DNA from: Sipunculus nudus
Lineage: Eukaryota > Annelida > Sipuncula > Golfingiida > Sipunculidae
Assembly: GCA_026874595.1 (NCBI GenBank)
Contig: CM049307.1
Coordinates: forward strand, 80,640,643-80,704,642
Direction of reading: 5' to 3'
DNA length: 64,000 nt
The notes under the pieces are model-generated. The model was not told the DNA's origin, made no database searches, and worked only from the letters and a program-made list of their open reading frames with translations. Shown piece by piece: positions 56,720-64,000 of this stretch. The position numbers and the translations under genes were made by a program. Each line of letters begins with the position of its first letter. Positions within the stretch are counted from its first letter, which is position 1.

Positions 56720-57405
56720 AGTGCTCACCGAACAGGTTAGGTAGATAACGGTAAAAAAGCTGTCCCCATCTATTTCAACACAAGAAATGGTTGATACGGA
56801 GCCACTTAGGATGGATAGGAAATGACAGATAAATGAAAAAGAAAGATGATTATGTGTAATAAAACAAGCGTGATGGTTTGGCATAGAAGATTAAATATGT
56901 TTGTGAATGTAAGTAGACAATCTGTTTTTACATAGTTCTAGTTTCAGGTTTGTAGGTTGACAAAAAGTATAACAAGAATTAAAGGTCGAAATGACGTTCT
57001 TCACTATATCACCAGTAAATACCTATCATTCAATAGAGGTCCTCGGAATTTATAAAGTACATTGCTGAAGTTAAAGAAAAATTGGCTGCAAAATATTGTA
57101 GATTAGGTAGTGAATTTGTTGCATTGGAAAGGAGTAGCATGTCATTGGAACATAATTTCTGCAGTTGACAGACCCTATCTATTTCCACCACTGGGGATTG
57201 TCGAAAGGAGACCACTGATATAACTTTTGCAGTTGACAAAAGCATATCCTCCTCATGGTAACACAGGCTTGGTTTCCTTGTCCTCAGTTTTTCCTAGAAT
57301 AACCAGTAATCTTCAAATCCTTGCCCTTCCAAGATGAAAATTTCCCCGTGACCTCCCTTTGACCCTTTGTGTCAATTTATATCAACCAGTATTTCACCTT
57401 TCTTA
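56720..57405 (-). pseudogene. GST relic: decayed exon 1 and two partial exon 2 copies
   Basis: On the minus strand, 57405-57285 aligns with GST-3 exon 1: TCTTTAG then AAGGTGAAATAC in place of AATGGTGAAATAC (start codon ATG lost), then GGGCAAGGATTTGAAGATTA. 57215-57165 matches the start of exon 2 (GTGGTGGAAATAGATAGGGT). 56812-56720 matches exon 2 again (TGTTGAAATAGATGGGGACA, CCGTTATCTACCTAACCTGT) but with about 30 bases missing in the middle, including CQSHSIN. Exons 3-5 were not found nearby. This is a dead duplicate, nearer to GST-3 than to GST-1. Confidence 0.8.
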
Positions 57406-57419
57406 ACCTAAAGAAAACA

Positions 57420-57790
57420 AAGTGACGAAAAGTGCAAAAAGGTAAGTTACAGAATGTTGTGTAGTTAAGCGTCTATTTGCATTGCAAAGTATATACATGG
57501 GTAATTTGTTAAGGTAATAAATAAAACTTAACTTCATTAAACAAAAAGAAATATGCTCACTTTTGTCATATGTCTTTGTTTTTTATGATATGATTTTCCC
57601 ATATTCAATGTACTATTAAAGAATAATTTTCTCCTGTTCCAGAAAGCAACTGCGACCTTCAGTGGTAGGCGTTAATCTAAACAAAAACATAGCAAATACA
57701 TGTTTGACTTCTGAATACTTTGGAAAAGCTCTGAGAGAATTAATGAGTAGTTTATGATTAATTGGTGGCTTTACATTGGATATTTAACGC
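57420..57790. other. Spacer, nothing recognised
   Basis: AT-rich flank of the GST relic; no other feature seen. Confidence 0.4.
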
Positions 57791-57794
57791 TATG

Positions 57795-58135
57795 TAGCCT
57801 TTACCACAGGTATGCTTGACTGTAAATGAAACCTGTGACAGTAGCATAGGGCAACATGTTAAACACAGGTATGGCTGACGATTCATGATAAATGTGTCAA
57901 CAGCATACAGTTAAAAGAGAACCAAAGGTATGCTTACATGTTAATGTGTCAACAGCATAAGGTAACATATTAAAAACAGTTATGCTTGACCATTCATGTC
58001 AACAACACGAGGTTACAAGAGAACCACAGGTAAGGTTTGCCTGTTTATAAAAATGTGTATACAGCTTAAAGTTACAAGTTAAGGTTTGCCTAATTATGCA
58101 TGAAATTTTGTCGCCAGCATAAGGCTATATTACAA
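57795..58135. repeat. Degenerate ~65-75 bp tandem repeat
   Basis: Around five to six diverged units share ACCACAGGTATGCTTGAC-like, CATGATAAATGTGTCAACAG-like and CATAAGGTTACA-like phrases. It is non-coding. Confidence 0.55.
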
Positions 58136-58139
58136 TGAA

Positions 58140-60190
58140 CTACACCAAACATTACTAAAAGGCATACATAGAGCACGCGAAATTAAAACCAAAGTAGCAC
58201 GTTCCCGAATACTTGAACCATTATGCAAGATAGCCAATATTACTTTTTGTATGATATAATTCTATTTCATGATGTGATGATTATCCTTGACCTAGACCAG
58301 CACTGTGTATGGATAGACTTGAGCTAAGGCCTGATATCTCATGAATTAATCATCATCGTGATCTGTTAAAGTAACAGGAACAGTTATCAAGAATACCTAA
58401 GCATATAGTATTATAAAAAATGCCATACAATTAAACATAGAATGAAGCATATACAGCCTTGCCAATGCTTTGCTGAATTGCTAGGTACACTTTGCTGGTA
58501 ACCAGATAAGTTGGTGAGTGAAAAAAAGATCCAGTGTCACAAGAATCGAAAATACCCCCGATTAAATCATCCTGAGGAGTAAAAAGTTTTCTTGTGCCCA
58601 TAAAAAAATAACAATCATTAAGTTAATGTAGATTATGTGAGTCAGTCTAATAATCCTTTATGGATTTACAAGAACGCGGCGGAGACATTTATTGGCTTTC
58701 TACAAGACTAATTTTATTTCTTGCTCACTTGTGTCCGAGTTTCATTTCTGAATTTAAAGAGAAAATGTCATCGATATATGCTTTTCCAAAAGCTGATAAA
58801 TATCTTAAATCTGGATAACTTATTGGCATGTCTTCCTGAGAGAGTTGACGAGATTTCCTGCTCATTGTGTGACTGGGCGCATTGTAATGCTCGCAATTAA
58901 AGGGGCAAAAGTAAATCTTTAGTTGTAAAAACGACCAAAGAATAGAATGTTCTGCCTGCTAAATAAGTAAAACGGAGATGATATGTATATGAAAGTTTTA
59001 AATAGAAAATATATGTACATGTTAACTTAAAGTGGAAAGCTGTGGCCTTCATGGAACTCTTGGCCTGCTGCATTCCATTTTATTAGACGGAGTCTTTTAA
59101 AAGACCACCTACGCGGTGGGAACTGATCTAGTTGTTAAGATGAATTATGACATTTACTGAATCTAAATATTAAATTTCATCAATACCGGGAAGGAAAGGA
59201 TGATTCACTGGTACAGATGAAAGGAATATTAAGCTGTCACATATGATTAATTTAATCTTTAAGTTTGTTTCGTCCATTTTTCTTTGCACTTTATTTTTTT
59301 TATCAAAAAAACGTACATTATGTTCATATTTTTTTTTAAAACAGTTAAACGCATTCATGTACATTTTATTCAAATATTATTCACATATAATTTGCACCGT
59401 CATGTCCAGTGTATTGTCCGCATTAAAATTGCTTTATATTCTAAAGTATCATGATAAAGCTTGAGCAGGTGCCATCCGGAGGATTCTCGTGTGCAGGCGG
59501 GGAAAGTTAGTCATTCTGGTGGCAAGTTTTCAATATGATAATTATGGGTAACCATATCAACTCAATCTGTCGAATGTCGTTCGTGTAGCGAAGAATGACC
59601 AGAAAGCAGTATATTTATTTGTCTTCATAGCTCTTAAAAAGATTGCGCCTAAATAGTGTTATGAACTGTACAAGCTCATAACTGCGCCTGAGTCACTCCG
59701 AATTTCTCAGATTATGCTTATTCCATCATACAATATTTAATTTATTATTCCTGGATCGAATGTCTATTTTTTTCCATTATGCATTAATTTAATTAACGAT
59801 GATTAGTGTTTAAAGTGATATTCTTGGCATCTCTTGGACACTTTTACCTCCAGCATAGGGAGTGTTATTTCAAGTTTCTTTTGTTTATTTTCAAGTTTTC
59901 TTGATAATACTTTAATTTATTGTTTCTGTTACGCATGTCATTCTCGGCTTTCTGGGTGTGTGCGAGCTTCAGCTTATTTGTTCCGTTTTTTAAAACAACC
60001 TAGAATGTACATTACTTCAGGGTTGTGGCAATACAAAATACAAAAAAAAAGTGATCATAATGTTGAATCAAAGAAGGGACACACGTTACATCTATCTTGG
60101 AACCTGTGAAACGTCGCTTGACATAAAATCATACTCTGCTGGTGATACCTTCATGGGGTTCCAATGTCCAAACACTGAATGAACTACTTG
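58140..60190. other. Intergenic between GST relic and GST-4
   Basis: AT-rich; no exon, RNA gene or repeat family recognised. Frames at 59170-59464 and 59834-60109 run through T/A-rich sequence. Confidence 0.4.
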
Positions 60191-60197
60191 TAGTAAA

Positions 60198-60422
60198 CTA
60201 CTGTGTAAACTTTGTGTAGTATTTGTACTCTTCCTTGCTGCTTAATACGTCGAAGGCATGTGGACTGAATGTAGTCTTCTCTTTCCACTCGACGATCTTC
60301 GGATAGTTTTCCACTCTGTTATATAAAGCTTTGAGCTTAGGTGTGTTGCCGAGCGTTACTTTTACCTGCCAGCCTCGGAAAAAGTCGATATAAGACCAAA
60401 CGGACATGTCGGCCCAGGTTAA
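60198..60422 (-). CDS. GST-4 coding exon 5 (terminal)
   Basis: Encodes 74 residues and a TAA stop, with the TWAD capping box and NYPKIVEWKEKT intact. The open frame continues upstream of the acceptor only by chance. Confidence 0.88.
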   Translation of the reverse strand, partial: LTWADMSVWSYIDFFRGWQVKVTLGNTPKLKALYNRVENYPKIVEWKEKTTFSPHAFDVLSSKEEYKYYTKFTQ

Positions 60423-60970
60423 CTGTATTAAAAAACAATGGAGTGCACTCATAAGATATAGGTGTGGCTGACGCGTGTGGATATAAATCCAACGGGTAAT
60501 TACTAAATTATTTTTAAATAATTTCAAATGGGGTTCTTCCCCACGACAGAAAAAATTGTCCCTGTTTCGTTTATTTATGTTTGGTAAATCCAACAATCAA
60601 TAATCTGTATAACTCTATATAATCCAAACAATCTGTTTATATCTATATAGACCATAAACTCCTTAAACCGTATAAACCTAGATGATCCTAAATAGTTCAT
60701 TTGAAAATTTACAAGCCAAATATATCTCTCATACCAATGCATCGATCATGGAAAAGCTTTCATGATAGATAAAAGTTAAAGAAAGTTTTGTAATTAATTG
60801 AAGTACCGTTGTATTTGCAATGCAAACTAAAAGTCATGTCAGAATCATGATGAACTCACATCATCTCCAACAAAGAACCCATCTCCTCCGCTATTTTGAA
60901 TTAGTATGGTCTCCAATTTGTCAAGCATTCCTGGCAGCTTTTCCTTCTCAAATTGGTCTATTTTGTCCTC
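60198..60970 (-). CDS. GST-4: sigma-class glutathione S-transferase, last two exons only (partial)
   Basis: Exon 4 (60970-60860) encodes FEKEKLPGMLDKLETILIQN followed by SGGDGFFVGDD. Exon 5 (60422-60198) encodes LTWADMSVWSYIDFFRGWQV, NTPKLKALYNRVENYPKIVE and a tail ending KYYTKFTQ before TAA. Phases and exon 4 length (111 nt) are identical to the other copies. Acceptors are CTTTTAG and AATACAG; the exon 4 donor is GAT|GTGAGT. These would be residues 116-226 of a protein close to GST-3. Exons 1-3 are not recognisable in 61.0-64.0 kb. They probably lie beyond the window, behind a long intron 3 like that of GST-1 (6.7 kb). A 5'-truncated copy cannot be excluded. Confidence 0.85.
60860..60970 (-). 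CDS. GST-4 coding exon 4
   Basis: 111 nt, phase 0 at both ends, with intact borders. The EDK start and the GGDGFFVGDD end match GST-3. Confidence 0.88.
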
Positions 60971-60974
60971 CTAA

Positions 60975-62640
60975 AAGATAATGATAAATAAAAACAATGG
61001 TTCAGTGAAACAAAATAGTTTGAATCGGACGTAAATTTTCAATTAAATTTTTAACAACACCAACACGACAATGTTTAGTTCAACTGATTGAAAGTCATCT
61101 AAGCTATAGCGTTCACTCTTTGTCCGTCGTGCGTCTGTCTGTCTCTCAGTCTGTCCGTCCGTTCACCAATCAAAAATCGTAACCGCTCGACCTGGAATCT
61201 TTTTACTTGACATCCAGGTAGGTCCATAAAAAATCTCCTTGGCAACCTGAAATAACATCTCTCTTACCCATATCCTATGAGCAGTGGGGCTCAAAATCCC
61301 TCCCCCTCACCGGAATAATAAAACAAGTGACCCATGGGTCATGACGCTCAGCTGCCAAGCATGACCTGTGACATCATGGACTGAGATTCACAACTTCCAG
61401 TCAAATTTTGAAGAACCAATTTGCCAATTTGTTGAAAATTTTCTTTGACAACAGAAATATATATCACCTATGTCTGGTTAAAACACAGTGATTTGATGGT
61501 CTGAGGAAAATGCATGATTGTTAAGCTATCAGGAACTATTCCAACAGCTTGCTTGAAACCTGTCAGTCTCAAAGGAACACCACAAAGGGAAAATATAAGA
61601 TCAAAATATATAGCAAAAATCAAGGAAATACATGCAAGAATTATTGAGAAACAGGTGCTTCTGTATGAATTTTTATTCAATACAAGCCAACTGTACTGCA
61701 CTTTTATAAATGATGGTAATATTTATTCAGAAATATTTGACCCAATCCTTTACAAGATTACATAAATATACATCCAACTGCATTCACTTTAACTGTTCTT
61801 GAGATAATATGATCAAAAGGAATGAAAAGATGGTTGTCTGGTGGCCATATTGGACTTCTGACAAGTCTGAAATCAGACAACAAACATTCTCTAAATCGGA
61901 CCAAACATTAAAGAAAAATTACTAAAACTGCACTGAAGAAAGAATTTCTAAGGTGGCTAACTGGCAGACATTATGGATTTCTGACAAGTATGACATTTGA
62001 TATCCCACATTCTCCAATAAGAGACCAAACTTGGGCAAATTATCCAGTAATGAATGCCCAAAATAATTCAAAAGGCATGTCCAGGCCCTCATATCAGATT
62101 TATAGATATGCAATTGTAAAAAGTGCAATATTTTTTATTATCACTCTGCTTTTCAATGGGGTCAGCAGGGAAGGTAAACTGCCAAACCTGAAAGAAAAGA
62201 AATGCAGAAAGCATGACTAAGAGTCTTGAAATAAAACAAAAAGCCATCCTAAATCAAGGTACACATCCACATATTATGAGAACAAACACTTGCTTTTATA
62301 TGTGGTTATATATATTAAAATATTCAGATATCTAGGAAACTGTGTTTATTGCTAGGATTCCATAAAATAAACTGCAAAATGTTCCCATCATCTTATAAAT
62401 CAGTAGCTAAACCTTAATACTATACTCTCATAGTCTTAATGCCTGGCTGAAGCATTCTGACAACAGTGTTTTTGTTATGAAGTAAAGAGGTACTTATCGC
62501 TGAGCCTTATCACTTAATAGGCTGATACAAAAGAGAGTCATATGTCACCAGTGTCACTCACAATTACAGCCAAACAGGGAGATGTACCAGCTGGAGTGGG
62601 ATGGTTATATATACAAGAAAAATAGAGATGGTCTATAAAA
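60975..62640. other. Presumed GST-4 intron 3, proximal part
   Basis: Contains the TCCGTCCG dispersed repeat (61090-61310) and AT-rich sequence. No GST exon 3 is present. Confidence 0.4.
61090..61310 (+). repeat. TCCGTCCG-type dispersed repeat, copy 3
   Basis: GCGTTCACTCTTTGTCCGTC, TCTGTCCGTCCGTTCACCAA, AAAATCGTAACCGCTCGACC and GAGCAGTGGGGCTCAAAA follow the same order as at 32725-32900. Confidence 0.6.
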
Positions 62641-62649
62641 TAAGTAATT

Positions 62650-63500
62650 GTGAACATCCCTGACCTATGACCTTGGCCTTTTGCCCATATATCAACTGGA
62701 TTATTTCTAAATGATGGGTAACTACTAACCACTTAAATCTGGTGTAATTACTTGGCAACCATTGGGTGAATAACTTTGACCTGCAACCTTTAACCTGCTG
62801 ACCAGCTGACCCCAAAATCAATAAGTTATTTATTCAAGCAAAAAGACCCATAAATATGAAGTTTGAGTCAAACTGAGTGATGCATAGATGTGGCATATGT
62901 GAAAGACTGAAGGTTTGGGTTGAACAGTTACACTTGAAATATGCTCACAAGCATTTAGAACAATTAAATATTGTGACCTTGACCTTTGACTTTTTGACCT
63001 CAACATCAATAGGCTTCTTCCCTTATTGGTAGGTAAGCCATATATGACAGATGGAAGGTACAGATTGAAAAGTTTGCCTGAAAATGACTCCACGCAAGAA
63101 GTGGGTGCTGTGAACTTGACCTTTGACCTCAAAATCAACAGGTCTTTTCCCCTGTTGGCAGAGAAGCGATATCAGTGCTGGAAGGTTTGGAATGAAAAGT
63201 CTAGCTTGAAATGTGTCCACAACCTTTTCAAAGAAGTGGATCCTGTGACCCTGACCTTTGACCTTGTGACCTCAAAATCTATAGGATTCTTCTCCAACTT
63301 AGTAGGTGAGCTATATGTGAAAAATCAAAGAATTGGGATGAAAGGGTTGGCTTAAAATGCATCCACAGGCTTTTCAAAGAAGAGGCTAATGTGACCTTGA
63401 CCTTTGACCTTTTGACCTAAAAAAATTATGGTTCTTCCCCTGTTGGTAGGTGAGCTGTATGTGAAAGATGGAAGGTTTGGGATGAAAATTTTGTCTCAAA
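62650..63500 (+). repeat. ~130-145 bp tandem repeat carrying TGACCTTTGACC (DR1-like) motifs
   Basis: TTCCCCTGTTGGTAGGTGAG-like phrases recur at about 63012, 63142, 63287 and 63430, with degenerate copies back to about 62690. Each unit also has GATGGAAGGTTTGGGATGAA-like and ACTTGACCTTTGACCTCAAA-like parts. TTGACCTTTGAC occurs near 62978, 63117, 63254 and 63397. The open frames on both strands through this array are artefacts. Confidence 0.8.
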
Positions 63501-63509
63501 GAGTTATTT

Positions 63510-63775
63510 CTGGGGGGTGCAAACACACCCCATAACTTCGAGAATATAGGTCGCAGTGACCTAATTTCAGGTTTGCAAGGAGATCTTTTTATAACCTCTA
63601 AGACTGCATAGGGTTCATGGCCCTAGCCCCTAAGGTTACGATTTGTGCCCTGCTAACGGACGGACGGCCGGACGGACGGACGGCCGGCCGGACGGCCGGC
63701 CGGACGGACAGACGGAAGGACGACGGACAAAGACCCATCGCTATAGCCCAGCATGACTGAAAGTCAGCTGAGCTA
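63510..63775 (-). repeat. TCCGTCCG-type dispersed repeat, inverted copy with CGGACGGCCGG expansion
   Basis: On the complement it reads like the copies at 32725 and 61090, including a GTAACC-containing phrase. An expanded GGACGGACGGCCGG tract lies at 63655-63712. It is followed by AAAGACCCATCGCTATAGCC. Confidence 0.7.
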
Positions 63776-63944
63776 AAAATATTGTAACAAAAGTTCAAGT
63801 ATCTGAATAACTAAAGCAATGATCGTCTTGATTCTTTTAATGCATATTTAGCATGAAGGGTTTCATCTCTTTCTACGGACTGGTGGCTCCACCTGTAATT
63901 ATCTAATTTTACCACATTGTTGCATCTATTTTTGAGACCTTTGA

Positions 63945-64000
63945 ATGAAGCGTTCGTCTGTTAACGGGGCACTTATCGTCACTATTGGACCTAGAATCAT
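63945..64000 (+). repeat. TCCGTCCG-type dispersed repeat, start of another copy
   Basis: GCGTTCGTCTGTTAACGGGG and TTGGACCTAGAATCAT resemble the core of copies 2 and 3. The copy is cut by the end of the window. Confidence 0.4.

Noticed and set aside
61000-64000. GST-4 exons 1-3 within the window
   Set aside because: Looked on the minus strand for GYAGKT, CQSHSIN and YKLIY equivalents; none is present, so the gene is treated as partial.

Overview
This window looks like AT-rich nuclear DNA of a marine invertebrate, most likely a mollusc and probably a bivalve. The reasons are small exons separated by long introns with GT-AG borders, many (TA)n tracts, tRNA-headed SINEs, Ty3/gypsy relics, CGTCCGTCC-type dispersed repeats, and a tandem array of sigma-class glutathione S-transferase (GST) genes of the type common in molluscs. 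The organism is inferred. Nothing here is prokaryotic: there are no operons, ribosome binding sites or CRISPR arrays.

The genes that can be supported are the GSTs. GST-1 (+, 11542-21702) has five coding exons and an open frame of 215 residues. GST-2 (-, 28503-26202) has the same architecture but carries an in-frame TAG at codon 50. GST-3 (-, 41663-38214) is intact with 228 residues. GST-4 (-) shows only its last two exons (60970-60860 and 60422-60198); the rest probably lies beyond 64000. A relic with a destroyed start codon and two partial copies of exon 2 lies at 56720-57405. Intron phases are the same in every copy (1, 1, 0, 0). Each start codon directly follows a splice acceptor, so the promoters lie in upstream noncoding first exons. 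Candidates are near 10550-10583 (GST-1), 30969-31030 (GST-2) and 44161-44215 (GST-3). A copy of the GST-2-type promoter and first exon sits alone at 24656-24740.

Most of the remaining sequence is mobile or repetitive. 1-10.4 kb: a ~165-bp tandem repeat, a SINE, a pogo-like MITE, a gypsy deletion derivative and a fold-back element with CTCGAGAT-rich arms. 10.5-21.7 kb: GST-1, with a 33-bp minisatellite in its 5' intron and a 92/93-bp satellite plus an antisense gypsy integrase relic in intron 3. 22-31 kb: an orphan exon-like segment, GST-2 and a SINE. 31-38 kb: degenerate tandem repeats and a 1.2-kb long-TIR element. 38-44 kb: GST-3 and a SINE. 46.1-48.0 kb: a candidate CACTG-ended DNA transposon containing a small spliced gene for a 46-residue basic peptide. 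49-52.3 kb: a 5'-truncated Ty3/gypsy element with integrase upstream of reverse transcriptase (Gmr1-like order). 56.7-64 kb: the GST relic, GST-4 and tandem repeats carrying nuclear-receptor DR1-like motifs.

The GSTs should act as cytosolic glutathione-conjugating or prostaglandin D synthase-like enzymes. The locus seems to have grown by local duplication and then lost copies by decay. I found no convincing new multi-gene system. The two best candidates for follow-up are the gene-bearing CACTG element and the integrase-first retroelement.
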